Below, in pieces: positions 27,925 to 36,288 of a DNA stretch of 64,000 bases. A model generated the notes under the pieces. That model saw only the letters and a list, made by a program, of their open reading frames with translations. It searched no databases and was not told the DNA's origin. Position 1 is the first letter of the stretch. Each line of letters opens with the position of its first letter. The translations under genes and the position numbers were made by a program. This stretch comes from Pandoraea aquatica (lineage in GTDB: Bacteria > Pseudomonadota > Gammaproteobacteria > Burkholderiales > Burkholderiaceae), in contig NZ_CABPSN010000005.1 of assembly GCF_902459565.1 (NCBI RefSeq), positions 186,001 to 250,000 on the forward strand, read 5' to 3'.

Positions 27925-28694
27925 GCCGCGCCATGAATTTCTACGCCATGAAGGCGATCTACAACTTCGAGATGGCGCGCACCCGTCGCACGCTGATGCA
28001 GAGCATCATCTCGCCGGTCATCTCGACCTCGCTGTACTTTGTGGTGTTCGGTGCGGCGATCGGCTCGCGCATTCCGGAAATCGAAGGCGTGCCGTACGGT
28101 GCGTTCATCGTGCCGGGCCTGATCATGCTTTCGCTGCTCACGCAGAGTGTGACGAACGCCTCGTTCGGCATCTATTTCCCGCGCTTTACCGGCACGATTT
28201 ACGAGGTGCTCTCTGCGCCCGTGTCCTACATGGAGATCGTGTGCGCGTACGTGGGCGCGGCGGCGACCAAGTCGATCATTCTCGGGGTCATCATGCTGGG
28301 CACGGCCGCGCTTTTCGTGCCGTTGCGCATCGAGCATCCGATCTGGATGATCTTCTTCCTCGTGCTCACGGCGGTGACGTTCAGCCTGCTCGGCTTCATC
28401 ATCGGCATCTGGGCCGATGGCTTCGAGAAGCTGCAACTCGTGCCGTTGCTCATCATCACGCCGCTCACGTTCCTTGGCGGCAGCTTCTACTCGACGAGCA
28501 TCCTGCCGCCGTTCTGGCGCGCGGTCACGCTGTTCAACCCGGTCGTCTATCTCATCAGCGGTTTCCGCTGGAGTTTTTACGGACTGGCGGATGTGAGCGT
28601 CGCCGTGAGTCTCGGCATGACGCTGTTGTTCCTTGCGATCTTCCTCGCCGTCGTCGCGTGGATGTTCAAGACGGGCTATCGCCTGAAGAGCTGA
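27921..28694 (+). CDS. ABC-2 type exporter, membrane subunit (YadH-like)
   Basis: The 257-residue permease has six hydrophobic helices of the ABC2_membrane family, with [34 protein letters not shown] and [17 protein letters not shown]. It overlaps the ATPase gene by 4 nt and must form a dimeric exporter with it. Substrate unknown; relatives export drugs, polysaccharides or lipids. A strong terminator follows. Confidence 0.93.
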   Translation: MSRAMNFYAMKAIYNFEMARTRRTLMQSIISPVISTSLYFVVFGAAIGSRIPEIEGVPYGAFIVPGLIMLSLLTQSVTNASFGIYFPRFTGTIYEVLSAPVSYMEIVCAYVGAAATKSIILGVIMLGTAALFVPLRIEHPIWMIFFLVLTAVTFSLLGFIIGIWADGFEKLQLVPLLIITPLTFLGGSFYSTSILPPFWRAVTLFNPVVYLISGFRWSFYGLADVSVAVSLGMTLLFLAIFLAVVAWMFKTGYRLKS

Positions 28695-28705
28695 TGCAGA
28701 GCCAT

Positions 28706-28728
28706 GCCGGACGGTGATACCGTCCGGC
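28706..28728 (+). terminator. Terminator of the ABC exporter operon
   Basis: GCCGGACGGT-GAT-ACCGTCCGGC is a perfect stem followed by TTGTCTTTTTC. Confidence 0.88.
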
Positions 28729-28781
28729 TTGTCTTTTTCCCGTCTCTAGCTCCCTCCCCGCTTCCCCCCTTCCCCAATACG

Positions 28782-29396
28782 TCAGATCGGCGGCGTCTCG
28801 CGAAACGCGGGCAGCGCTTCGGCCTGCGCCGAGAAGTTGGCAATCTCGGGAAACTCCGCACCGAAGTCGACCTCCGGCAACAGCAACTGATGGAAGCGCC
28901 ACGCCACGGCTACCGCCACGCCATGTTCGCCAATCTGCTCCGGCGTTGCCAGGATGGGCACCTGCGCCAACTCCAGCTCCAGCTCGTGAAACGCCGCGTG
29001 CACTTGCGTGCGCACTCGATCGGTCCACGGCGTATGCCGCTTCTCGCTCGGACGCAGTTCGCGCTCGTACACGAGCTGCACCGACTTCTCGCAGGCCGCC
29101 AGCGCCAGCCCCGTCAGACGCAAGGCACGCACACGCTCGACGGGATCGACCGGCACCAGCCGCTGCGACGGATCGACCAGCGATTCCAGATATTGGAGGA
29201 TGAGGGTCGAGTCCATGAGCACCGTGCCGTCGTCGGTCACGAGCGTCGGTGCTTTGACGACGGGATTGATCGCGGCGAACGCGTCGAAGGTGCTGAACAC
29301 CGACAACGAGCGGTGCTCAAAGGGCAGCCCGAGCAACTTCAGGCAAATGGCCGTACGACGCACGTACGGCGAGTCCAGCATTCCGATCAACTGCAT
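28782..29396 (-). CDS. Glutathione S-transferase family protein
   Basis: The 204-residue protein has an N-terminal thioredoxin-like domain (MQLIGMLDSPYVRRTAICLK, NPVVKAPTLVTDDGTVLMDS with the cis-Pro and the Glu/Asp-Ser glutathione-binding pair) and an all-helical C-terminal domain. Ser9 in DSPYVRR is the likely catalytic residue. It resembles the YfcF/YibF-like bacterial GSTs of unknown physiological substrate. Confidence 0.88.
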   Translation of the reverse strand: MQLIGMLDSPYVRRTAICLKLLGLPFEHRSLSVFSTFDAFAAINPVVKAPTLVTDDGTVLMDSTLILQYLESLVDPSQRLVPVDPVERVRALRLTGLALAACEKSVQLVYERELRPSEKRHTPWTDRVRTQVHAAFHELELELAQVPILATPEQIGEHGVAVAVAWRFHQLLLPEVDFGAEFPEIANFSAQAEALPAFRETPPI

Positions 29397-29425
29397 GTCT
29401 CGCTCCTGGGTTCGAGGCGCCTATC

Positions 29426-29458
29426 GCCGTTATGGTGCCGTTATGGCGCCGTTATGGC
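29426..29458. repeat. Three tandem 11-bp repeats
   Basis: GCCGTTATGG[T/C] occurs three times without gaps in the divergent space between the GST and DJ-1/PfpI genes. The 11-bp period is about one helical turn. Confidence 0.7.
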
Positions 29459-29524
29459 CGGTTTCGTCGATCATACATGACGGGTAGAATGACTCGCATG
29501 GCCGATTCGACAGGGAGACGTTTC

Positions 29525-30214
29525 ATGAACATCCTGATGGTTCTGACCTCGCACGACCGCCTGGGCGATACGGGCAAGAAGACAGGCTTCTGGCTCGAAG
29601 AATTCGCCTCGCCCTACTACGTATTCATCGACGAAGGGCTCGCCGTCACGCTCGCCTCGCCGGCCGGTGGCCAGCCACCGCTCGATCCCAAGAGCGACGA
29701 GCCTGACGCGCAAACGGAAGCCACCCGGCGCTTTCGCGAAGACCCCGACGCGCAGAAGGCCCTCGCCAGCACGCTCAGACTCGCCGACGTCAACGCCGAC
29801 GACTACGACGCTGTGTTCTACCCCGGCGGCCACGGTCCGCTCTGGGATCTCGCGCAAGACCCGCACTCCATTCATCTGATCGAAGCCTTCGAGCGCGCAG
29901 GCAAGGCCATCGGCTTCGTCTGCCATGCGCCGGGCGTGCTGCGTCAGGTACGCGCCGCGAACGGCGAACCGCTCGTGCGCGGACGCCATGTCACCGGCTT
30001 TACCAACGATGAAGAAGCCGCCGTCGGCCTCACCGACGTTGTGCCGTTCCTTGTGGAAGACGAACTCAAGCGGCTGGGCGGACTGTACGAGAAAGGCGAC
30101 AACTGGGCGTCCCATGTCGTCGGCGACGGGCGTCTCGTCACCGGGCAGAACCCTGCCTCGTCGGAAGAAGCTGCACGTACGGTGCTGGCGATGATGGAGC
30201 CGCGCCTGCCATGA
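29525..30214 (+). CDS. DJ-1/PfpI family protein (Hsp31-like)
   Basis: The 229-residue protein has the DJ-1/PfpI fold with nucleophile Cys133 in FVCHAPGVLR, the Glu in FWLEEFASPY (25/26) and YPGGHGPLWDL. This resembles the Hsp31/HchA-like class with glyoxalase III, deglycase or chaperone activity reported for family members. The ATG at 29525 follows AGGGAGACG. It overlaps a GNAT gene by 4 nt. Confidence 0.9.
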   Translation: MNILMVLTSHDRLGDTGKKTGFWLEEFASPYYVFIDEGLAVTLASPAGGQPPLDPKSDEPDAQTEATRRFREDPDAQKALASTLRLADVNADDYDAVFYPGGHGPLWDLAQDPHSIHLIEAFERAGKAIGFVCHAPGVLRQVRAANGEPLVRGRHVTGFTNDEEAAVGLTDVVPFLVEDELKRLGGLYEKGDNWASHVVGDGRLVTGQNPASSEEAARTVLAMMEPRLP

Positions 30215-30738
30215 CGACGGTGTCTCCGGTTCAAGTGCGTCGGCTCGTTCCCGCCGACGCCCTCGCCTTTCAGGCTTTGCGTCTTTCCGGTTTGCAGGCG
30301 CATCCGGAGGCGTTCGGATCGAGCTATGCCGAAGAAAAGGACTGGCCGGTCGAACGTGTGCGCGAGTGGCTCATGGTACGCCCGGATGCGGGCGTTTTCG
30401 GTGCGTTCGAAAACGAACGGCTGGTGGGCGTGGTCGGTCTGGGACGTCAGGCGCGCGCGAACTTCGCGCACGTCGGTTTCCTGTGGGGCATGTACGTCCA
30501 TACGGACGCCGTCGGGCGCGGCGTTGGCCGAGCGCTCCTCGACGCCGCCCTTGCCCTCGCACGCTCACAGCCCGGACTGCGCCATCTCACACTTCAGGTA
30601 AATGCCGACAACCGGGCGGCCCTTGCGCTCTACCAATCGTTCGGCTTCGTGGAAATCGGCCGCGAGCCCGACGCCATGCGCGTGGGCAATGGCTTCTGCG
30701 ACGACATCCGCATGTATCTGCCGATTGCCACGCACTGA
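30211..30738 (+). CDS. GNAT-family N-acetyltransferase
   Basis: The 175-residue protein has the GNAT core with motif A MYVHTDAVGRGVGRALLDAA and motif B NADNRAALALYQSFGFVEIG. These bind acetyl-CoA and transfer the acetyl group to an amine. It is translationally coupled (ATGA) to the DJ-1/PfpI gene. Acceptor unknown. Confidence 0.9.
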   Translation: MTTVSPVQVRRLVPADALAFQALRLSGLQAHPEAFGSSYAEEKDWPVERVREWLMVRPDAGVFGAFENERLVGVVGLGRQARANFAHVGFLWGMYVHTDAVGRGVGRALLDAALALARSQPGLRHLTLQVNADNRAALALYQSFGFVEIGREPDAMRVGNGFCDDIRMYLPIATH

Positions 30739-30764
30739 GCCGCCAGCCGTCTCCCCAATGAAAA

Positions 30765-30800
30765 CGAGCGCACCGACACCTGTCCGGGTCGGCGCGCTCG
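30765..30800. terminator. Convergent terminator between GNAT and DUF1993 genes
   Basis: CGAGCGCACCGAC and GTCGGCGCGCTCG pair with one mismatch around ACCTGTCCGG. AAAA precedes on one side and CTTATTTC follows on the other, so it can serve both strands. Confidence 0.7.
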
Positions 30801-30846
30801 CTTATTTCACACGCACGCCAGCGACTTGGCGCACGTCGTCAAAGCG

Positions 30847-31368
30847 TCAGACCGGCTGCATCTCGAACGGTCCCAGATAGTCCATCTTGCCCACTTCCAC
30901 GCCTTGCGCGCGCAGCAGGTCGTGCGTCGTCGTCACGTGGAAATAGAAGTTCGGCAGCGCGAACTTGAAGAGATAGTCGACGGCGTCCATCGTGGTCTGC
31001 TGCGTCTTGAACTTCAGCGTGATCGGGCGCGACTCCGCCCCTTCGAAACGGTCTTCGAGAATACCTGCGATGTAGGCCTCGGTATTGACGATGCGCTCAT
31101 GCAGTTGATCGAACGTCGTCTCCGAATCTTCGAACTTCGGCGACTCTACGCCCGTGATGCGCGACACCGCGAACTTCGCCGTATCGCTCACGCGCTGCAC
31201 CTGCGCAACGAAGTCGAGCATGTCCGGCGCGAGCTTGGCCTTGAGAATCGAATCCGGGTCGGTCGACGTGGCTTCGCAATGCGCGCGCGCCTTCTTGATG
31301 TAGTCGGCCATGACGGTCAGGCCACGGAGATAAACGGGAATCGTGGCGCGATAGAGGGTGATGGACAT
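30847..31368 (-). CDS. DUF1993 family protein
   Basis: The 173-residue protein matches the DUF1993 family: LYRATIPVYLRGLTVM at the start, LAPDMLDFVAQVQRVSDTAK, ESPKFEDSETTFDQLHERI, and near the end FALPNFYFHVTTTHDLLRAQ followed by GVEVGKMDYLG. The family resembles the DinB four-helix fold and has no defined role. The ATG at 31368 follows a GGAG. Confidence 0.9.
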   Translation of the reverse strand: MSITLYRATIPVYLRGLTVMADYIKKARAHCEATSTDPDSILKAKLAPDMLDFVAQVQRVSDTAKFAVSRITGVESPKFEDSETTFDQLHERIVNTEAYIAGILEDRFEGAESRPITLKFKTQQTTMDAVDYLFKFALPNFYFHVTTTHDLLRAQGVEVGKMDYLGPFEMQPV

Positions 31369-31448
31369 CGGGGAACTCCTCGGGAGATGACCCATTGCGC
31401 AAAGTGCGCGTAGCGGGGGATGGCGGGGCAAAGGCACATGCTATCAGC

Positions 31449-31464
31449 GCAGGAATTTTCCTGC
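31449..31464. promoter_or_regulatory. Palindrome upstream of the effector-like gene cluster
   Basis: GCAGGAA-TT-TTCCTGC is a perfect inverted repeat about 120 nt before the first effector-like gene. It could be an operator for the cluster or a small hairpin. Confidence 0.4.
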
Positions 31465-31584
31465 CGCGCACCGGGCGATTTCTGGAATTCGTCGCTCGTA
31501 GCCTCTGCGCAGAATTGATAGCCCGGGGCAGCGAAGCAACGACAACGCGCTCGGTGCCCCATCACGACACAAGGACTTCATAGC

Positions 31585-32325
31585 ATGGCGAGTTCGACGG
31601 TTTCCGTCTCTCCTTTTCCCCAACTCACTGGCTACCTCCCTTGCACATTGAGTGCCAAGACGGTCCAGAAGTGCATAGACGCCGAAAACGAGAAGGCGCT
31701 CATGAGCGTCTGGGGACAGATCAAGGACTTCTTCCTGGGCACGCATATGGAAGCCGCCCAACTCGCCCTGTTTCGGCTGGCGCATCCGAAGAATATGGAC
31801 GAACAGCTGTCGGCGTTCACCGAGCTGCTGCGCTATGTGGCACCCGCCGACCTCTACCGTTTGCATTGGAACCTCTCCAGTCACGAAGTGCTTGGCTTTC
31901 AGATCGGCGATCACGTCTTTGCGCCTGCGCACGACGCGGCCGATTACATGAAGCATGCCGCGTGGATGGACTTCGAAGACAGTTGCCGTCTGCTGCTCAC
32001 GTTACGGTTCGACGGCTATAACGTGCTAACGGGATGCGACTACTTCGGGCTGCAGTTGTACGATCTGTCCGACACACCAAACTGCAGCGCGACGCTCGAG
32101 AGATGCAAGACCCAACTCCGCGCTATGCCGACGCTGCTCGACGCGCTTCAGATCATGCGACTGCATCTGGAAAAGCAGCTACCCGGGCTGAGCACCCGCG
32201 TGAAAGCCGCGATCAACGCACTGATGTTCGAGATCAACGGGATAGAGGCACCATTCACCGGCGAGATCGGCCGTAACGCCGAGCAACTGTCGAAGCTGGC
32301 GGAGGCGCTCAAAGATCGCTACTGA
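31585..32325 (+). CDS. Effector-like paralogue 1 with SifA-type WxxIKDFF motif
   Basis: This 246-residue protein has no function I can assign. Residues 43-50 read WGQIKDFF, followed by LGTHMEAAQLALFRLA. This block resembles the WEK(I/M)xxFF N-terminal translocation motif of Salmonella SPI-2 effectors; SifA has WEKIKDFF followed by FSTGKAKAD. Cys30 lies 13 residues before the Trp, as in all four paralogues. It is the most divergent copy and has a shorter C-terminus. AAGGA lies 9 nt before the ATG. It is the first of four tandem genes, with 68 nt to the next. Secretion is inferred from the motif only. Confidence 0.7.
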   Translation: MASSTVSVSPFPQLTGYLPCTLSAKTVQKCIDAENEKALMSVWGQIKDFFLGTHMEAAQLALFRLAHPKNMDEQLSAFTELLRYVAPADLYRLHWNLSSHEVLGFQIGDHVFAPAHDAADYMKHAAWMDFEDSCRLLLTLRFDGYNVLTGCDYFGLQLYDLSDTPNCSATLERCKTQLRAMPTLLDALQIMRLHLEKQLPGLSTRVKAAINALMFEINGIEAPFTGEIGRNAEQLSKLAEALKDRY

Positions 32326-32393
32326 AGCCCTCCCAGGGAGGCGCAACGTATCGTCCTGAGAACCGAGGGTTCGCTTGCAAAGGAGTCGTCCTG

Positions 32394-33221
32394 ATGATCA
32401 CAAGCTTGTCTTCGCCGTTACCCGCGCTGTCCAGCGACACCGCCTATAGTTTGCGCGCACAAAGTCTGGAGGAATGTGCAAATGCGCGCTCCGAGCTGGA
32501 TCTGGAGAGTCTCTGGGGACGCATCAAGGACTGGTTTTTCGGAACCCACCGCGTAGACGCAAAAAAGGCGCTATTCCGCATACTGAACGCCGAGACAACT
32601 CACGCGTTGTACGCGTCGTTCATCGACATGCTTCGATATATCGAGCCGGAGCATCGCAATCAGTTGGCCTGGATTATTGACGACATCGGACGCCCCTCCT
32701 TCCTGATCGGTCCATACCTCGTGCCGTGGAAGGCAGACTGGGCGTCTCTGGTGCCGTCGGAACCGCCGCTGAGCGTAGCCGATATGGCGAAGCTGTTGCT
32801 GTCCCTTCGATACAAGAGACTGCCGGTGCTGGAAACGCTGCGCGAGGTCGGCCTCCGTCGCATTTCTGAAGTGGCACACGAGAGGCCGTTTCCAGAGAAA
32901 AAGGCCGAAGTTGACGCTGACCGGATGTGCGAAGCACAACAGTGGTTTCTGAGACAGTCGCCGTCGCTTGGGAGCGCGCTGGAACTCATCGGCCTGCATC
33001 GAAACGACGAGAACGGTGACCTCGCTTACCAGCTGCGATGCGAAGTCAAAACGGCGCTGACACGCGTCTGCGCAAACGACGACCAGGCCGCCGCAACGTC
33101 ACACAACGCAGAAAACCTGATGCGCCTGGTGAGCACCATGTTCCACGATCGCGAGCACCTGAAGCGAGTCGCGCTGTCGGTCAACCTGACGCTCCGCTCA
33201 TCGCTCAATCGCGCTTCCTGA
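32394..33221 (+). CDS. Effector-like paralogue 2 with SifA-type motif
   Basis: The 275-residue protein has Cys28 and WGRIKDWF at 41-48, followed by FGTHRVDAKKALFRIL. It shares with the others the blocks MLRYIEPEHRNQLAW (about 79-93) and LSVADMAKLLLSLRYKRLPV (126-145), and a C-terminal SPSLGSALELIGLHRN. No signal peptide or membrane helix is visible. AAAGGAG precedes the ATG. The 32581-32640 stretch is 50 percent G+C by my count, lower than neighbouring genes appear, which hints at transfer. A type III effector is the leading idea. Confidence 0.7.
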   Translation: MITSLSSPLPALSSDTAYSLRAQSLEECANARSELDLESLWGRIKDWFFGTHRVDAKKALFRILNAETTHALYASFIDMLRYIEPEHRNQLAWIIDDIGRPSFLIGPYLVPWKADWASLVPSEPPLSVADMAKLLLSLRYKRLPVLETLREVGLRRISEVAHERPFPEKKAEVDADRMCEAQQWFLRQSPSLGSALELIGLHRNDENGDLAYQLRCEVKTALTRVCANDDQAAATSHNAENLMRLVSTMFHDREHLKRVALSVNLTLRSSLNRAS

Positions 33222-33274
33222 CCGGAATCTTCACCGGACACAAAAACCGCTCAGCAGAGAAAGGACTGTTAGCA

Positions 33275-34105
33275 ATGACAATTTCAGCAGCAAATTCGTC
33301 GATCGGACTCATTGGCGCTATCCCGCGCAGCCTCGATGCCGAGACCGTCACGGTGTGCACGAAAACCGGCGTCAACTACGCGTTGAGCAGCCTGTGGGAG
33401 CGCATCAAGGATTGGTTCTTCGGCACGAACAAGGTCGCGGCAATGACCGCGATTCACTCGCTGGCCACAACCGAGTCGTCCAGCACGCAAATCAACGCAT
33501 TTCTCGATCTCCTGCGTTGCATCGAACCGGAACACCGCGAACAGTTGAAGTGGTGCGCGGGCGATGGCGGAGATCCCTATTTCATGATCGGCGACTGCAT
33601 CGTTCTCGCTGCGCCGGACTGGTCCGCGCACGGGGAGATGCATCTGAGCGTTGACGACATGGCCCAGATGTTGCTGAGGATGCATCACGGCGACGAGTCG
33701 CTACTGTCGGCGTTCGTGCGCGTTGAAAACGAAACGGTCCACCTGTTGCGTGCGCCGGAGCAAAGCGCGGAGGACGACGGCGTTGTCCTCCACGATCTGA
33801 GCACCAAAAAAACGTATCTGGAAAGCTCGCCCAAACTCGTCGAAGCGCTGGAGTTCATCGGCATGAACCGCAATGGCGTTCGCTGCGACGAATCGCACGA
33901 ACTTGGCCTACAGGTCGAAAAGGCATGGCGCGAAGCGACGGTCGGGAGTGCAAGCACCGATGAGGAAGGTATCGATGCGTCCAGCGCGCTCATGGGCAGC
34001 ATGGCGCAGGACGTCATGTTGCTGGTGACCGACATGTTTCATGAGCGTCTCGCGGCGAGCCGCAGCCCGGTGCCGAGGCGAGAGATCGGCCAATACGGTG
34101 CCTGA
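33275..34105 (+). CDS. Effector-like paralogue 3 with SifA-type motif
   Basis: The ATG at 33275, after AAAGGA, gives 276 residues; an open frame extends upstream but inside the previous gene. Cys28 and WERIKDWF at 41-48 are followed by FGTNKVAAMTAIHSLATTES. This is the copy closest to SifA's WEKIKDFF. Shared blocks are LLRCIEPEHREQLKW, SVDDMAQMLLRMHHG, a C-terminal SPKLVEALEFIGMNRNG and SALMGSMAQDVMLLVTDMF. The first 20 residues are Ser/Ile-rich and lack a Sec signal, as expected for a type III substrate. No enzymatic motif is recognised. Confidence 0.7.
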   Translation: MTISAANSSIGLIGAIPRSLDAETVTVCTKTGVNYALSSLWERIKDWFFGTNKVAAMTAIHSLATTESSSTQINAFLDLLRCIEPEHREQLKWCAGDGGDPYFMIGDCIVLAAPDWSAHGEMHLSVDDMAQMLLRMHHGDESLLSAFVRVENETVHLLRAPEQSAEDDGVVLHDLSTKKTYLESSPKLVEALEFIGMNRNGVRCDESHELGLQVEKAWREATVGSASTDEEGIDASSALMGSMAQDVMLLVTDMFHERLAASRSPVPRREIGQYGA

Positions 34106-34150
34106 GGCGGGCTCACGCCACCGCGCAGTCAAACATAAGGAGTCATCGAG

Positions 34151-34924
34151 ATGTCCATTTCACTTTCAACGACACACATCGGCCTGGCCGGTGCGCATTC
34201 ACGCAGTCTTAACGACGACATCATCGACACTTGCACCCAGCCCGGTCTCAAATTCGCGTTGAGATCCCTTTGGGAGAGCATCAAGGACTGGTACTACGGC
34301 ACGAATAAATCCGTTGCCATGAATGCGGTTCACACGCTCGCGACAGCGGAAACGACCCGAGATAGATTCGAGGCATTTGCGACCCTGCTGCGCTGCGTCG
34401 AACCGCAGCATCGCCATCGTTTGCAGTGGCACATCGACAATGGCCACGGTCCCCGCTTCCAGATTGGCGACTACCTGTTTTTGGCCCCTCGTGACTGGAC
34501 GTCGCAATTGCCGATGTTGTTGCAAGCTGACGACATGGCGCACCTGATACTGTCGTTTCGGCACGAAAACGCCCCCGTGCTGGAGACGTTGGACGATCAG
34601 CGCAAGGCGTTCCGTGAAGAGGCGATACGAGACAAGAAGACGGTCGAGCCAGACGATTACTATCGAGCGCATACGCAGTATCTGAAAGCGACCCCTTCGC
34701 TGCTGAGCGCCTTGACGCTCATTGGCATGAACGCATACCGCGGCGACCTCCTCTTCGCGTATGACCTCCGATATCAGGTGGAGCGTGCCTGGATGCCGAG
34801 AATGACGGAGCCCGGCATGACGGACATGACCGACGACGACATCGAGGACGGTGCTGCCAAGGCCGGCTCAATGGCTCAGGATCTACTGGATCTCGTGCCC
34901 CGCGCGCTTGAGGAGATTCGATAG
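34151..34924 (+). CDS. Effector-like paralogue 4 with SifA-type motif
   Basis: The 257-residue protein is closest to paralogue 3: both begin GLxGAxxRSL at residues 11-20 and have Cys28. The motif reads WESIKDWY at 41-48, followed by YGTNKSVAMNAVHTLATAE. Shared blocks include LLRCVEPQHRHRLQW, LQADDMAHLILSFRHENAPV, a C-terminal TPSLLSALTLIGMNAYRG and AGSMAQDLLDLV. TAAGGAG lies upstream of the ATG, 45 nt after paralogue 3. It is the last of the tandem set and converges on the nifQ-like gene, only 5 nt from its stop. Confidence 0.7.
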   Translation: MSISLSTTHIGLAGAHSRSLNDDIIDTCTQPGLKFALRSLWESIKDWYYGTNKSVAMNAVHTLATAETTRDRFEAFATLLRCVEPQHRHRLQWHIDNGHGPRFQIGDYLFLAPRDWTSQLPMLLQADDMAHLILSFRHENAPVLETLDDQRKAFREEAIRDKKTVEPDDYYRAHTQYLKATPSLLSALTLIGMNAYRGDLLFAYDLRYQVERAWMPRMTEPGMTDMTDDDIEDGAAKAGSMAQDLLDLVPRALEEIR

Positions 34925-34929
34925 GCGAG

Positions 34930-35526
34930 TCAACGACGCGTCGGATCCACCGTTCCAATCGGAATGACGGTCTGGCGCAGGTGTGCGTAGCACTCGCCAT
35001 ACGCCTCACAGCCGGGGCACCCCGGCGCGGGTCCAGGGGCGCGTCCGTAAGCCTGCGCGCAAGCTTCCGCGAGGAATCGCTTCCATCGCAGATTTGCCGT
35101 GTTCTCGGTGACCAGCGTCGGGAAGAAGTGCGTGAGTAACGCGGTGACGTCGTCGCGTCCTGTCAGGCCGAGATCACGCCAGAGATGATCGGGACGCAGG
35201 CACGCCGTGGCGAGAATCGTCGCCATGTCGGCGGCATCCACCGGATGGAGCATCGGATCGGCACGACGGCGCAGCATCTCCTTCATCTCGACGACGAAGA
35301 CTGCGTGCGATGCCCACGCGGGCGTCGGCAATGCTGCGGCGAGCGTCTGCCAACTGTCGGACACAGGATGAAAATGGCGACGCAATAACGTCGCCAGCGC
35401 CGCCCCCGACAGCCCGAGGCGCGCCAAGCGCTCGGGCGTGGCATTGACCACAAGGAGCGAGGCGAACAGCGTCGCCTCGGGGCGTGCATGCGAAGGTGTC
35501 AGTGTGAGACCGTGCATGAAAGACAT
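34930..35526 (-). CDS. nifQ: NifQ-like molybdenum-binding protein
   Basis: NifQ delivers molybdenum for nitrogenase cofactor assembly. The 198-residue protein has the family layout: HPVSDSWQTLAAALPTP near residue 50, RPDHLWRDLGL, LRWKRFLAEAC, then the Cys cluster CPGC-x5-C (CPGCEAYGEC). In the family motif C-x4-C-x2-C-x5-C the first Cys appears to be Gly here, although another Cys lies upstream in EACAQAYG. No nif structural genes are in the window. The next gene upstream encodes a di-Mop protein, so a role in molybdate handling is likely. The start could also be a TTG at 35544 or an ATG at 35517. Confidence 0.8.
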   Translation of the reverse strand: MSFMHGLTLTPSHARPEATLFASLLVVNATPERLARLGLSGAALATLLRRHFHPVSDSWQTLAAALPTPAWASHAVFVVEMKEMLRRRADPMLHPVDAADMATILATACLRPDHLWRDLGLTGRDDVTALLTHFFPTLVTENTANLRWKRFLAEACAQAYGRAPGPAPGCPGCEAYGECYAHLRQTVIPIGTVDPTRR

Positions 35527-35545
35527 TGCCTGGCGTTCAGGCAAT
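35525..35545 (-). promoter_or_regulatory. Stem-loop overlapping the nifQ start codon
   Basis: ATTGCCTG and CAGGCAAT are perfect 8-bp arms around a 5-nt loop. On the minus strand the second arm includes AGGCA and the AT of the proposed ATG, so folding would hide the translation start. It could equally be a DNA operator. Confidence 0.5.
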
Positions 35546-35573
35546 TTTGCAGAATGATGCGCAGTGATGTGAC

Positions 35574-35999
35574 TCAGGCGACGGCCAGAATCACGCTCGA
35601 TGCCTTGACCAGCGCGGCGGCGGCGCGACCGGCCGTAAGGCCCAGACGCTTCGCGCTTTCGTTCGTGACGATGGCGGCAATGATCGCACCGCTATCGGCC
35701 GTGATTTCGACTTCGCTGTTCACTGCACCTGTCTCGACGCGCGAGACCTTGCCGGTGATCACGTTGCGCGTGGAGACCTTGCTCGCGTCGGCGTCGACCA
35801 TCACGATCACCGACGAGGCCTTGATCAGCGCTACGGCGTCGCTGCCTTCCTTCAGGCCCAGATTCACCGTGCTCGCATGCGTGATGACCGCGACGATCTC
35901 CTGGCCTGCGTCTGTGCGCAGCGTGACTTCGTCGTTTACCGCACCACGTTGCAGCGAAACGACTTTGCCGTTGAACTGGTTGCGAGCGCTGGTCTTCAT
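35574..35999 (-). CDS. Molbindin: two tandem Mop (TOBE) molybdate-binding domains
   Basis: The 141-residue protein is two Mop repeats: SARNQFNGKVVSLQRGAVND (residues 4-23) and STRNVITGKVSRVETGAVNS (about 77-96). Each ends in an ALIKASSV- or ALVKASSV-type motif. Di-Mop molbindins oligomerise and store molybdate or tungstate in the cytoplasm. It lies upstream of nifQ on the same strand with 47 nt between, so the two probably form a molybdenum homeostasis operon. Confidence 0.93.
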   Translation of the reverse strand: MKTSARNQFNGKVVSLQRGAVNDEVTLRTDAGQEIVAVITHASTVNLGLKEGSDAVALIKASSVIVMVDADASKVSTRNVITGKVSRVETGAVNSEVEITADSGAIIAAIVTNESAKRLGLTAGRAAAALVKASSVILAVA

Positions 36000-36288
36000 G
36001 GAAATCTCCTGTCGATGTGAGCAGCGTGGCCGGTGTCGCGCATGTCGACGACGCCGACGTTGTCACTTCGGCCACGCGATGCAATAAGACGTTCGGACGG
36101 TCGCGCAGGACCGCCAGCGTGATGCAGTATAGCGGGTCAACGTGGCGTCCGCCGTAGCGGGCCGGTGATATGCTTCATCAGCGTCCGGGGCCGGACAGAC
36201 GCCCGCTTCGGGCACGCAGTGACGCAGTATCCGGGCCAGCGCGCTGCACGCGACGCCATCTGCCACGCATGCCGACACAGGAGCCGTC

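Noticed and set aside
31465-31584. HrpB-type TTCG-N16-TTCG box upstream of the effector-like genes
   Set aside because: TTCG occurs at about 31488, but no second TTCG follows at the required distance.
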